Below the pieces are notes generated by a model, which made no database searches, had not been told where the DNA came from, and saw only the letters and a list, made by a program, of their open reading frames with translations. The translations under genes and the position numbers were made by a program. Below are positions 9,201 to 17,677 of a DNA stretch of 64,000 nt, piece by piece. The number at the start of each line of letters is the position of its first letter. Position 1 is the stretch's first letter. Source of the DNA: a bacterium (GTDB lineage: Bacteria; Desulfobacterota; DSWW01); assembly GCA_028277985.1 (NCBI GenBank), contig JANQFG010000017.1, positions 1-64,000 on the forward strand, read 5' to 3'.

Positions 9201-9317
9201 CGGTATGGGCCTCGCCGCCCGGGCCGGAATCGACAGAAGAATTCCCAGGAACAGAAAGAAGAAGAATGTGCAGACCTTGACGGACGTTCTGTTCACCACG
9301 ATTTCGCCGGACTTCAT
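6225..9317 (-). CDS. Large secreted IPT / FG-GAP (VCBS) beta-propeller protein with C-terminal PKD domain
   Basis: This 1030-residue exported protein begins with a signal peptide (VCTFFFFLFLGILLSIPARA). An IPT/TIG domain follows (VNSVTPDYGPRHGWTRVDIRG to about residue 160). Next comes a long FG-GAP region with about fourteen calcium-binding loops of the type DxNxDGxxD (DMNKDGKRD, DLDKDGDMD, DVNRDGNPD, DINGDGYPD and others). A C-terminal PKD domain has the typical FSWSFGDGG. Such proteins usually act in extracellular adhesion or binding. ATG 9317 is chosen because AGGAGGA lies six bases ahead and the signal peptide follows. The open frame continues 85 codons upstream without export features. 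It faces away from a second FG-GAP/IPT protein. Confidence 0.88.
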   Translation of the reverse strand: MKSGEIVVNRTSVKVCTFFFFLFLGILLSIPARAARPIPYENLKLPALTKQKSPTKAAMSYSGAPVVNSVTPDYGPRHGWTRVDIRGKNFRKGLKVLVGGKEATRVKVVSSTRILARTPENTFLGSGDVVVRNPDGRAGGLLNGFLYEGGIFEAPGYNVPPDWHWATDIQLVDMNKDGKRDFLIIKPWKPLDPAEMGNLVIYLQGPDRDGDGVPNFEPVRRSKALNDTKNHYTAVETFDLDKDGDMDFVATGRVEYFQGTMRNQINRVFLNDGKCNFTVKDLPGNAFSKGVDIGDVNRDGNPDIIIANMGAQNQLFFGDGKGNFKNVTQSHMPKASMHTGDIHLVDVDGDRDLDAVVANMSPPKQKEGGAPNHLYINDGKGRFTNKTGEKQFPTGNQKTYRIDSADIDKDGDMDLALANKGTSQWLVNNGKGRFQVRPLPAYRMPGKQNDLSKAFNLDVQLTDINGDGYPDLVLCSKACSVMFYMNVAGGKGGRSFKAKPDAIDPIPMGHGAESIHLADVTGNGKPDLTIGSGHEQTPLFVNQWPKPFRFATANVKLNLPYTDWVARSCSGGDMNGDGKPDIAMGQWRETEVMLFLQGKNGWYTKKFHDPSILQAGKSIVEDVALVDVDGDKDRDLILGISGKGVPGRALLLNDGKANFKRVKGFPTKTPSTTETLPVDVDLDGDMDLVMCNWNRGLIAAGSQKNMLLINDGKGRFVDKSNEYLPRVKSTARGGDVGDVNGDGYPDIVLACVKTTVLAGPMKNQLYLNQGKKAPGRFVNASHLLPSKSGRSTDAAFLDADGDGRLDIVVVNEVDMKGKGGEDELYGQKKDGTFEDWSNRIPRISRFSWDVRILDFNLDKAPDIFSTRSYWNYGGLFGPRGEHGRLLLLANDGTGRFAYPKIRQFQYIDKELDSWTGSCTYDLNQDGQDEIIECVDGQVRFFRTFLRTKAVVHPVYAEIKTGQTISFDASSTRYPWGLRGKSFSWSFGDGGKGTGEKVSHRYKKRGTYTVKLTVTDNSDRKDSDRITVIVK

Positions 9318-9547
9318 GGAACATCCTCCTTGAGGTTTCGCTGTTTGTCGGGAAGGGCTACGAAGGTGAGTCGCGTGGGTACGGAGTCTACGATCCCGGC
9401 AGCAATCTTCCTGATTAGATACAGGAAAACCAGGATAGGTAGCAAGAACACTGTCGTCGTGTGAGTGGGCGCAATTCTCCCCAGAATCAAATGATGCACG
9501 CTTTTCTATAGCAATTTCATAACAATGCCCTGATATAGATAAAACAC
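9318..9547. other. Intergenic stretch with a C-terminal-anchor-like relic
   Basis: No supported gene lies here. On the minus strand an open frame at 9314-9499 contains TVFLLPILVFLYLIRKIAAG. It resembles the membrane anchor at the C-terminus of the matrixin-type protein at 16348 (GILLLPFLFLYPIRKISRRA). No stop or start is placed sensibly around it, so it may be a decayed gene end or a chance likeness. Confidence 0.3.
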
Positions 9548-9577
9548 TTGACAGATACCACCTCCCAGACATAGTAT
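9548..9577 (+). promoter_or_regulatory. Sigma70-type promoter overlapping a 12-base palindrome
   Basis: TTGACA (9548-9553) and TAGTAT (9572-9577) are separated by 18 bases and point towards the FG-GAP lipoprotein. The perfect palindrome GTATCGCGATAC (9574-9585) covers the -10 element and the likely start site, as expected of a repressor operator. Confidence 0.6.
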
Positions 9578-9613
9578 CGCGATACCTTTGAGCCTGCCGA
9601 TTGCACAGCTGAA

Positions 9614-9696
9614 CGCCCTGCCACAGGGCGGACCCGCGTAGTTCTGGGGTGGATGTGATTGCTGACAGCTCCGAGTGTCAGCGAAGGAGGGTCCGC
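9614..9696 (+). promoter_or_regulatory. Structured leader RNA upstream of the FG-GAP lipoprotein
   Basis: Three nested or adjacent helices can be drawn in the transcript. CGCCCTG/CAGGGCG (9614-9630) has a 3-base loop. An outer helix GCGGACCC/GGGTCCGC (9628-9635 with 9689-9696) competes with the first helix for two or three bases. An inner hairpin GCTGACA/TGTCAGC (9661-9682) sits inside it. TTCTCTT follows the outer helix. The overlap between helices would allow a switch or attenuator. I do not recognise a known riboswitch class. Confidence 0.4.
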
Positions 9697-9765
9697 TTCT
9701 CTTGCCTGAGGCTGGTCCTTGGATGGGGTAGTCACACTCGTCTGTAAACGAAAGGGGGAATGGCC

Positions 9766-12675
9766 ATGGCTTCTTCTAAGAGAATGGGTAGCTGCTTGGT
9801 GTCAGTCACAGTGTTCGCAGTCTTGTTCCTCGCAGCCTGCAAGCCTGTGCCCTGGCATGTAGCGATGAAGGTAGGAATGGTCTGGGAGAGAATAGAGACC
9901 ATGCCGGCGAGCGGTGGCACGAGCCGTGAAGTGAGAATCTATGGGGAGAACGTTGCAGGGCCGCAGACCAAGGTCTATTTCAACGAGGTCCTGTGTACTG
10001 CCCGAGGCTACGACACGAACGAAAACTGGGTACAGGTTATCGCCCCGGAAGGACCGGTAGGCCCTGTTGGGATAAGAGTCCACAACGGTTCGGACACGAA
10101 CCCCTGGTCGGACCCCAAGGACAATCTTCTTGCCTATACTGCAAGTCAACCGGTCTCGGACAGGTTTGTACTGGAGGGGCAGGTCTTTCCGGCCACCCTC
10201 AGCGATAGCCACAACGTGCGCGGGGGCAACATGATTGTGGAAGGCTCCCCCCTGTCCGATCCGCAAGCACCTGAAGTCTTCGCAGTTGTGAACCCGGAAG
10301 AACCACTCATCATATGGAATGAATCAACCGCAGGGAGCTTCCAGTTCAATCCGGCTGTCAATGGACTGGGCTGGGGCAACAAGTTTGAATACGGCTTTGC
10401 CAGGGACGGGGCCTTCCTGGATACCTCCGTCCCCCTGGACAACATACACGATTATCTGTACATCTCGGTGGCCGCCAATGATGACGCGGACGGCGACGAT
10501 TTTCGGCGAAACCGCCTCTTCAGTATCGACTATCCGAACAGGACACTCAGCGAGGTGACATCCTCAGTTCCAACAACACCGTACCCCATGGAGGACCAGT
10601 CGCTTGATACCCATCGGAGCAGCACGGTCATCACCTCCAGAAATCTCGATCAAGACGGCAATCTCTATATCATCATCGCAGGCGGCTCTTACCCGAACAA
10701 GCAAACCATGTCGGGAATCGCTACAGGCACCCTGGAGATTCTGCGTGTAGACATCGATGCAGGCGGTCAGATTGAGAAGATGGTCCGCGTCCCTGCAGTG
10801 AACATCCCGATGCCTGAGGCTGTCATGACCGATGTGGATGTTATAAATGCAGACAACGTAGGCCCGGATGATCTGCTCGTTACTGTCTGGTCTGACGCGG
10901 CGGGACGTTACACTCAGATCCTTACCAACAATACGCTATCGACGGATCCCTATCCCTCATTTGTCTCCAGCGGTCTCCTGCCACAGAATGAAACACAAGG
11001 CAAAGGGATATTGGGCGCGGCCGTTGCCGACCTTGACCAGACGGGAAGGGACGAATTCATCCTCTTCTCCTGCGCGTACGACAATCATTGCCAGGGAAAA
11101 GCCAAAGACATCACTGCCTACAAATACAGCAGTGTCAGTGGAACATTCGAGAGTAACGGGACCATAACCTGGAGCACAGATCGTGCCGCGTGGTACAAGA
11201 GATCCTATGACGGGGTCCCAATTGTGAGAACCGGGCGAGTGGAGTATATCGCCGTGTCCGGTAGCGTCCCGTACCTTCTCATCAACGACACGACACAAGG
11301 CCAAGACATCGCACTCAGGGAGTTCCGGGAGGAACTCGACCACTCACAAGACTACAAAGGAGGACCTCTATTCAGCGAGTACAGCGCCCTGGGTGTCTAT
11401 GCGGGCGATATCGACAACGACGGACTTGAGAACGAGGTCATTTTTTCGGGCCAGGTTGAGCAGTGCAGGCTGTGGCGGCTTTCCTTCGACGAACAAGACA
11501 CACTGATCGACGTGCAGGATGAAACAGACACGGCGCTGGTCGCAGATGGCGACCTGAGCGGCAGGATGCTGGGATATGACCTGGTCGGGGACCATGACAT
11601 CGCGGTGGCCGTCAACCTGGTGTTTTCGCCGACCATTTACGGGATAGACCGAGACAATGGGGAGATTTACGACTGGAGCTATGAGAAGTGGGATTGGGGA
11701 GCCAATCCGCTGTACAGGGGGGGCTATGATGGTGTGCTGGAGAACTTCGATGGGATCGAGGGGCCTGAGCTGGTCATCGCCGCAGGCCGTGGGGGTGGCC
11801 CGAGTGCCAACTGGCTGTACAGCTGGCACGCCGGCCAGCAGAAGTTCCTCTACCATGAGGGTGCTTTGCCCGCGGATGCTCACATAACGCGGGGTGTGGA
11901 TGCTGCAGACGTGGATGGTGTCTCTGGCCTTGACTTGGTCTTCGCGAACACCGACGCCAACCTCGACCTTGCTCTCAACAATGGATCGGGGAGTTTCACC
12001 TATTCTTCTATCCAACAGAGCAGCGGATATCACAGTGTGTCGTTCATCGAGTACCCACCGCCCACCCTGCCGGACCTAATCGCGGGCAGCCTCAACAAGA
12101 TTGACATATACACCAACCTGGGAGGATCGTTCGCACTGACGGGTTCGGTCCCCTTGTGGCAAAACGGTGCCCCTGTTCCTCCGGACGTCCTTTTCTACGT
12201 GGTCGAGTTCATCGTCCCCATCAATCTGGAAACGCCGTATCCTACAGAGAGACCGGATTTCTTCGTGTGTACACAGAATGGCCGCAACCTATTGTTGAAA
12301 CGGACAGCGCCGAGGACATTTCAGAATGTCTCTGAGAACATATCCGGACTCAGGGCGGACACATGGGGCGCCGCCGTAGGTGATCTGAACGCTGATGGAT
12401 ATGACGACATTACCACCTGTAACTTCCCGGACGGCATCCCGGTTTATGAGCGTCAGGTCTATTTCAACCGGGGAGCTTCAGGAGCCGGCATCTTCGATGA
12501 TGTGACGGCCGAGGTCTTCTCAAAGGAATTGAACCACGACGGGTATGAAGGAGAATTCAACCGCGATGGCGGCCTGAATGCCTTGATCGTGGAATCGTTC
12601 AATGATCTCCAAAAACCGGCCATCCTCACAGCGAATGACGGACAGAATCGGTTGTACGTGCATACGACGCCGTAA
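9766..12675 (+). CDS. FG-GAP/IPT repeat lipoprotein
   Basis: The protein has about 969 residues with a lipoprotein signal peptide ending in LFLAAC, so it is probably anchored to a membrane by its Cys. An IPT/TIG-like domain follows (EVRIYGENVAGPQTKVYFNEV). After that come degenerate FG-GAP blades with loops such as DLDQTGRDEF, DIDNDGLENE, DVDGVSGLDL and DLNADGYDDI. The function is unknown; binding or adhesion at the surface is the usual role. ATG 9760 and ATG 9766 are both in frame. The run AAAGGGGGA ends right before 9760 but is seven bases from 9766, so 9766 is favoured. A promoter and a structured leader lie upstream. It has no partner gene in an operon. Confidence 0.8.
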   Translation: MASSKRMGSCLVSVTVFAVLFLAACKPVPWHVAMKVGMVWERIETMPASGGTSREVRIYGENVAGPQTKVYFNEVLCTARGYDTNENWVQVIAPEGPVGPVGIRVHNGSDTNPWSDPKDNLLAYTASQPVSDRFVLEGQVFPATLSDSHNVRGGNMIVEGSPLSDPQAPEVFAVVNPEEPLIIWNESTAGSFQFNPAVNGLGWGNKFEYGFARDGAFLDTSVPLDNIHDYLYISVAANDDADGDDFRRNRLFSIDYPNRTLSEVTSSVPTTPYPMEDQSLDTHRSSTVITSRNLDQDGNLYIIIAGGSYPNKQTMSGIATGTLEILRVDIDAGGQIEKMVRVPAVNIPMPEAVMTDVDVINADNVGPDDLLVTVWSDAAGRYTQILTNNTLSTDPYPSFVSSGLLPQNETQGKGILGAAVADLDQTGRDEFILFSCAYDNHCQGKAKDITAYKYSSVSGTFESNGTITWSTDRAAWYKRSYDGVPIVRTGRVEYIAVSGSVPYLLINDTTQGQDIALREFREELDHSQDYKGGPLFSEYSALGVYAGDIDNDGLENEVIFSGQVEQCRLWRLSFDEQDTLIDVQDETDTALVADGDLSGRMLGYDLVGDHDIAVAVNLVFSPTIYGIDRDNGEIYDWSYEKWDWGANPLYRGGYDGVLENFDGIEGPELVIAAGRGGGPSANWLYSWHAGQQKFLYHEGALPADAHITRGVDAADVDGVSGLDLVFANTDANLDLALNNGSGSFTYSSIQQSSGYHSVSFIEYPPPTLPDLIAGSLNKIDIYTNLGGSFALTGSVPLWQNGAPVPPDVLFYVVEFIVPINLETPYPTERPDFFVCTQNGRNLLLKRTAPRTFQNVSENISGLRADTWGAAVGDLNADGYDDITTCNFPDGIPVYERQVYFNRGASGAGIFDDVTAEVFSKELNHDGYEGEFNRDGGLNALIVESFNDLQKPAILTANDGQNRLYVHTTP

Positions 12676-12737
12676 TCGCCGGCCCTGCAGGCATTTCTGA
12701 TCAGATCTGGCCTGCTGAGGACTCTATGATAAGCGTT

Positions 12738-12770
12738 GGGGCAGGGCATTTGCGGCGTTCTGCCCCAATC
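12738..12770 (+). terminator. Hairpin after the FG-GAP lipoprotein gene
   Basis: TTGGGGCAG pairs perfectly with CTGCCCCAA over nine base pairs, 60 bases after the stop codon. A weak pyrimidine-rich tail (TCATCCTCC, then TTTGTTT) follows. It fits a terminator, though the T-run is not immediate. The rest of the 320-base gap to the next gene shows nothing else I can support. Confidence 0.5.
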
Positions 12771-12995
12771 ATCCTCCATTTGTTTCATGCGAAGGAGGCC
12801 CTGCTGAGGGATCGACGGGAAATGCCGCACGGTTCGCCCGGATTGCGATGACCAATCGGAGGCTTGCCGTCCTCGTTGACACCCAATCCTGGCCTCCTAT
12901 ATTCTGTGCTCACCTTGAGACGTGATTCCTGTCGTCCCGTTCTTCTTCGTTCGAGGCCTGTCCTCTGACCCGTATCCCCAGCAGGGAAGAAACCT

Positions 12996-13685
12996 GTGGC
13001 TCCTTCCTCCGGAAGTGCGAAACACGAGAATTCGCCTCAGCGCCGCCAGGGACCGACAGGGTTTCAGGCGGGGGCGCAGAAGGTTTTTGTGTCGCTGAAC
13101 CGGCTGGTCGCAGGGTTCAGGCAGAGAAGGGTAGAGCGCATCCTTGAGATGCTCCAGAGCCAGGGTGTCGAGGTAGTGCTGGATGTGGGATCGGCAGGAG
13201 GCTGGTTCTGGAAGACGATCTTCGAGCAGTCCGGTTCACTCTACGTCATCGGCCTGGACGTCAAGACTCCGGATTCCTTCCCCTACGGCAGTTTCGTGCG
13301 GGGAAGCGGCCTCAGGATGCCCTTCAAGGATGGCAGCTTCGATTGCGTGATCTGCAATTCGGTCATCGAGCACGTGGGTGGATTCGACGCCCAGCAGGCC
13401 CTGGCCGATGAAATACGAAGGGTGGCCCGAAACTTCTATATCCTGCAGGTTCCGGCAAAGCATTTCCCTGTGGAGCCGCACTTCCTTCTGCCTTTCGTGC
13501 AGTACCTTCCCCAGAAGGTCAAACGCTCCATTCATCGCTCCCTCTATGGGTTCGATCCCGGCGATATCCATCTTCTGAGCAAGAAGAGCCTCCGAAAGCT
13601 CTTCCCCGAAGAACAGATTGAAACAGAGAAGTTTCTGCTCCTCAGCAAGTCCTATGTGGTTGTCGGGTTACCATCTGGTGATTAG
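12996..13685 (+). CDS. Class I SAM-dependent methyltransferase
   Basis: This 229-residue protein has the methyltransferase core. Motif I is degenerate (VVLDVGSAGGWFWKTIF, with GSAGG in place of GxGxG). An acidic end of strand 2 follows (VIGLDVKTPD), then FDCVICNSVIEHVGG, typical of Methyltransf_11 proteins. The C-terminal part (LLPFVQYLPQKVKRSIHR) resembles methyltransferases found near surface-polysaccharide loci. The acceptor is unknown. The GTG start at 12996 has AGGGAAG seven bases ahead. It has its own gap on both sides. Confidence 0.8.
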   Translation: MAPSSGSAKHENSPQRRQGPTGFQAGAQKVFVSLNRLVAGFRQRRVERILEMLQSQGVEVVLDVGSAGGWFWKTIFEQSGSLYVIGLDVKTPDSFPYGSFVRGSGLRMPFKDGSFDCVICNSVIEHVGGFDAQQALADEIRRVARNFYILQVPAKHFPVEPHFLLPFVQYLPQKVKRSIHRSLYGFDPGDIHLLSKKSLRKLFPEEQIETEKFLLLSKSYVVVGLPSGD

Positions 13686-13977
13686 AAGAGTACGGGTTTC
13701 CCACGGCGGCATGTCACTTTTCTGACGGCGGCCGCCGTTCTCCCCTTGTCAGAGGGTCCGGGAGCGTGGAGAGAGCGAGGCTGGGACATCTCAAAAAACC
13801 ATCAAAAACAAATGGTTAGCCCTTCCTAAAGTTGCCTCCCGAAACTGCCGATTTTCTAGGCGCTTGAGAATCCACGGACAATTCGAGGTACGGTGTTTGC
13901 AACGGAAGCGGGTAGGCTGCTGTTCGCCTTGCTCAAACCCGGACCTGTTTTCTCCATCACAACCTTCATCACGAGGG

Positions 13978-16347
13978 ATGAATTCGAAGATGAAACGAAA
14001 ACGATCATTGGCTAGGGTCCTCCTTGTGGCGGCAATGCTGGTCGGCCTGGGGGCCTTCCCCACCGTGGCCGCCGGGATCGAGATACGGGTCGACGCAGAT
14101 CAGCTGGAACAGAGAATCCACCCCGAGATATTCGGAAGCGCCGTGATCTACAGGGCAGGGACGATGGCCTACAATGCCTGGGTGAAAGATGAGAGGGACT
14201 ATGAAGAGGCGGTGGCAAAATGGAACTACTATCTCCCGCTCTTGAATGAGATTGGCCTGACGGCTCTGCGCTATCCGGACGGTCTGGGCGCGAACAATTT
14301 TCACTGGAAGCCCGGGATCGGTCCGATCGAAGAACGAAATCCGAACTATGACGGGACGAACATTCCGCAGACCTTTGGTACGGACGAGTTCCTCAGGTAC
14401 TGCGAAGAACTGGGAGCGGAGCCGAATCTCGTGGTCAATGTCTCGGTCGGAGGGAGGAGAGCCGGCTCGGTACAGGATGCTGCCGATTGGGTCGAGTACT
14501 GCAATGCCCCGAATGACGGGTCCAACCCCGGTGGTGGCATCGACTGGGCGGCAAGACGGGCCGAGAACGGGCACAAGGAGCCGTACGGGGTCAAGTACTG
14601 GGAGCTGGGCAACGAAGAAACCTATCCCGGTTTCGAGGACTATGCCCGGCGTGTGAGGGAGTACTCCGCCGCCATGAAGGCGATCGACCCGACCATTGAG
14701 ATCGGCGTGATCCGTTCAGGCACGGGCCTCGATGCCCTGCACGGCAGAAAGGCCTGGTTGGACTACCAGTCTTTTATGGTGGACGAGGTCGGCGATTCCT
14801 TTGATTTCTGGATCCAGCACGCCTACCCCCCCGGATCCAGCGGGTCGGTCAAGGGGCTCGAAATGCACGAGAACGGTGCGCCCCTGTCGGTCGATTTCAG
14901 CGTGGAGCAGGAGGGGGACTACACCCTCCAATTGCCCGCGGAAGGAGTCTGTCTGGGCCTGCAATGCCCTCAGTTCACGGCCTCGGTCGACGGGATAGAG
15001 CAGGGCACCTGGACCCTCTGGTCCGTTCTGAATCAATTGGAGATACAGAATCTGCACCTGACAGCCGGCACGCACACGCTCCGGCTGGTCGCTACGAACC
15101 TCAGCGCCAACAACCACGTCACGGTCCCCCAGCAACTCCTGCTGACCAGGGAGGGAGACGGCGAATCCTTCTGGATCGATATTCGAAACAATCCGGCCTT
15201 CTATCACGCCCTGCTGGGAGGGTGGGTCAGCGTGGACGACTCGCTCGTCGCCGCGAAGGCGGTAGGTGCGGGCAAGTCGGTATTCTTCACCGAGGCGAAC
15301 TCCCAGTACTACAGTGCGAAGGGCCCGCCTCACATCGGCAAGGCGTGCGCGGTCCGGGAAATGCTGAGCCTCGGATGCCTCTATTTCTCCTTTCTTCGAA
15401 ACGGTGTCGGCCTGGCAAACTACTGGCTGCTCTTTCAGGAACAGGACGGCGTCGGTCTGCTCGAGGGTGTTGCATTCGACGGTGAGACGAAGGAGACGGG
15501 GAGGCTGGATCCCCACAAGAGGCCCGCATTTCATCTGCTGAAGACGTATCGGTGGAACATGTTCGACTGGATCGTCTCAACAGAGGTGGTTTCCTCGCCG
15601 ACATTCCTCACGGGGCCGCAGAGCGGTTTCGTGATCGGCTACGCGAGAGGAAACCACGAGCTTGACTACATCTCCGCCCTGTCGACCGTCTCCGAGCAGG
15701 GGGACGAGCTGTCGCTCTTCGTGATCAACCAGCACCCCACGGAGAACCTGGCGGTGGACATCGACCTGGACGGGTTTCAGCCGAAATCGACATGCACGGT
15801 TCTGACCATTACCGGGTCCTCCCCGGGCGCCAACAACGAGCCGGAAGACTGCCCCGGCGGCGATTGCGTCACGACCAGGGAGGAGTCGCTACGTGTGTCG
15901 GGGAGTCCATTCTCCTATACCTTTCCGAAGCATTCGGTCACCGCTCTCGTGTTCCAGGCCGCTGGCTCGGATCAGGCAGCCCCCCGGCGGCCGACCGGAC
16001 TGTGGGCCTCGGTCACGGAGCGGAGCGTTGAGTTGAGGTGGGATGAGAATCCGGAACAGGATCTCGGAGGCTACTACGTATACAGATCGAGATGTGCCGA
16101 GGGACCTTTTCGCCATCGGGTCAACAGCACACCGGTCACCGGGAACTCATTCATCGACACGACCGTGGATGATCAGGTCACGTACACCTATGCGATCTGC
16201 GCGGTGGATCGTGACAACAACGAGAGTGCCATGTCGACCAAGCTTGCCGTGACATTTCCCTCGGGCGAGGTCGAGCCGGAAGATCCGCCCGTAGGTGGGG
16301 AAGACAAGCTGCCCCCCTCGGCACCGATCCTGCTGGAGGTCCGCTGA
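13978..16347 (+). CDS. Exported GH51-type glycosidase (alpha-L-arabinofuranosidase-like) with CBM-like insert and Fn3 domain
   Basis: This protein of 789 residues starts with a signal peptide (RVLLVAAMLVGLGAFPTVAAG). The catalytic barrel shows GH51 hallmarks: FGTDEFLRYCEELGAEPN, DWVEYCN, and KYWELGNE with the acid/base Glu near residue 213. Glu439 in FFTEANS is the likely nucleophile. Between them, about residues 296-405, is a beta-rich insert resembling a carbohydrate-binding module. A fibronectin type III domain lies near 667-755. The family hydrolyses alpha-arabinofuranosides and related linkages; the substrate is not certain. ATG 13978 sits directly behind GAGGG and ATG 13990 is twelve bases after it, so either could be used. 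The stop abuts the convergent metalloprotease gene with no gap. Confidence 0.82.
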   Translation: MNSKMKRKRSLARVLLVAAMLVGLGAFPTVAAGIEIRVDADQLEQRIHPEIFGSAVIYRAGTMAYNAWVKDERDYEEAVAKWNYYLPLLNEIGLTALRYPDGLGANNFHWKPGIGPIEERNPNYDGTNIPQTFGTDEFLRYCEELGAEPNLVVNVSVGGRRAGSVQDAADWVEYCNAPNDGSNPGGGIDWAARRAENGHKEPYGVKYWELGNEETYPGFEDYARRVREYSAAMKAIDPTIEIGVIRSGTGLDALHGRKAWLDYQSFMVDEVGDSFDFWIQHAYPPGSSGSVKGLEMHENGAPLSVDFSVEQEGDYTLQLPAEGVCLGLQCPQFTASVDGIEQGTWTLWSVLNQLEIQNLHLTAGTHTLRLVATNLSANNHVTVPQQLLLTREGDGESFWIDIRNNPAFYHALLGGWVSVDDSLVAAKAVGAGKSVFFTEANSQYYSAKGPPHIGKACAVREMLSLGCLYFSFLRNGVGLANYWLLFQEQDGVGLLEGVAFDGETKETGRLDPHKRPAFHLLKTYRWNMFDWIVSTEVVSSPTFLTGPQSGFVIGYARGNHELDYISALSTVSEQGDELSLFVINQHPTENLAVDIDLDGFQPKSTCTVLTITGSSPGANNEPEDCPGGDCVTTREESLRVSGSPFSYTFPKHSVTALVFQAAGSDQAAPRRPTGLWASVTERSVELRWDENPEQDLGGYYVYRSRCAEGPFRHRVNSTPVTGNSFIDTTVDDQVTYTYAICAVDRDNNESAMSTKLAVTFPSGEVEPEDPPVGGEDKLPPSAPILLEVR

Positions 16348-17664
16348 TCACCCGGACCGGTCTCTCGCGGCCCTTCTTGAGATTTTTCTGATCGGATAGA
16401 GAAAGAGAAAGGGAAGGAGCAGGATGCCGAACGTGACGGCAACCGCCTTTTCCCTCCGCCCCGTTCGGGATGCTTCCACCACGTTCATGCACCATCCGGG
16501 CACGATCTCTTCGATGATCACATCGATGTCTACCACCTCGCCGCCCGCCGTGACCGTCACCGGCACGGCGCTGGCCGGGTCGTGAGGTGCAGGTTCGACC
16601 CCGGATTCATCTTCGCCCGAGTACCAGTCTTCCGGGAAATTCGTGTCCAGGGTGAACTGAATCCGGGTGTTGATCTGCAGGGCGGCCACCGGGGATCCGT
16701 CCATCGGTTCGATCCAGATGCCGTAGTCTCCCGGCGGAAGCCCCGGAATCACGTACGGGCAGAGACGGCCCTCCGCCCGGTAGCTGTAGGAGCCGACCAC
16801 CATGCGGGGTTCTCCGCCGATAGGAACGTTCAAATCCCTCGCCACCACGTGCGCGCCGTTGGCGCCCGCGGGTGCTGAACATCCCATCCTCATCGCGCCG
16901 AAAGGCACATGCCCTACGATCGACCCGAAAGAGGTGGCGTACGAGGAAGACGGATAGACAAACCCGTGCCAGGCGATGTCGTCCTGGTCGGGTGTGCGGC
17001 CATCCATCACATCGAATCCGATGAAGGGGAACATCACGGCGGCGTGCGAAGGCGGACCCACGAGCTCTCCCGTCGTATCGTTGCGAACGTTCGAATGTGC
17101 CATGCCCTGGAAATGACCCGCTTCGTGCAAAATGACCGCCTCCACGTCCAGGCTCCACGGTTCTCCGGATGTGGACCAATCCGGATCGGGCGAATCGGGG
17201 AAAGGGTTCCTCGCCAGGGTGATGGCGGCTCCCTGCATCTCACCTGTTTCGAAATCGAATACCGTGTTCGTGATTCCGAGGACGCCCGGCGGCAGGGGGA
17301 TGGGCACTCCTTGTACGGAAGCCCAGTCGTGAAAGACGATCAGGTTGATTCCGTCGTTTCCATCCAGGTCGAGCACGTCGCTTACGTCTGGGCCCCTCGC
17401 AAAGATGATCCGGGAGGTCGGAATCGTCTCCCAGGTTTGAAAAGCCGCGTCTGCAGCGTCGATGAACTGCTGCGAGGGGTCAGGTCCTTCGATGTAGCCC
17501 AAGGCGGAGTCGGGATTCAGATTGTAGGCTATCGGAAAGGCGGAGTCGGGCCAGAAGGGCGCGTCCGGTGCCAGCATGTAGAGCTGTCCTCCGGCCTGGA
17601 CCGTGGTCGGTGAGCAGAGGCCCACCAGAAGGGCGAGGACGGATAGTCTACGAAGAATGCTCAT
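16348..17664 (-). CDS. Exported matrixin-type zinc metalloprotease with C-terminal membrane anchor
   Basis: The protein has 438 residues and a signal peptide (LSVLALLVGLCSPTTVQA). The zinc site H180-EAGH-x5-H190 (HEAGHFQGMAHS) is the extended metzincin motif, and AVMFPFIG supplies a Met-turn. A beta-rich region with carboxypeptidase-regulatory-like character follows. The C-terminus is a hydrophobic stretch, VAVTFGILLLPFLFLYPI, then a basic tail, RKISRRAARDRSG. That is the layout of a sorting or anchoring signal, although no known PEP-CTERM or GlyGly-CTERM motif precedes it. It probably cleaves extracellular protein. The gene 13 bases downstream of its start belongs to the same transcription unit. 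Confidence 0.85.
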   Translation of the reverse strand: MSILRRLSVLALLVGLCSPTTVQAGGQLYMLAPDAPFWPDSAFPIAYNLNPDSALGYIEGPDPSQQFIDAADAAFQTWETIPTSRIIFARGPDVSDVLDLDGNDGINLIVFHDWASVQGVPIPLPPGVLGITNTVFDFETGEMQGAAITLARNPFPDSPDPDWSTSGEPWSLDVEAVILHEAGHFQGMAHSNVRNDTTGELVGPPSHAAVMFPFIGFDVMDGRTPDQDDIAWHGFVYPSSSYATSFGSIVGHVPFGAMRMGCSAPAGANGAHVVARDLNVPIGGEPRMVVGSYSYRAEGRLCPYVIPGLPPGDYGIWIEPMDGSPVAALQINTRIQFTLDTNFPEDWYSGEDESGVEPAPHDPASAVPVTVTAGGEVVDIDVIIEEIVPGWCMNVVEASRTGRREKAVAVTFGILLLPFLFLYPIRKISRRAARDRSG

Positions 17665-17677
17665 CGTCGATTTTCCC

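Noticed and set aside
6462..9464. Long plus-strand open frames (500 and 439 codons)
   Set aside because: They are mirror frames of the FG-GAP protein: the periodic codons for DxDxDG on the other strand keep them open. Their composition is Val/His/Arg-rich without domains.
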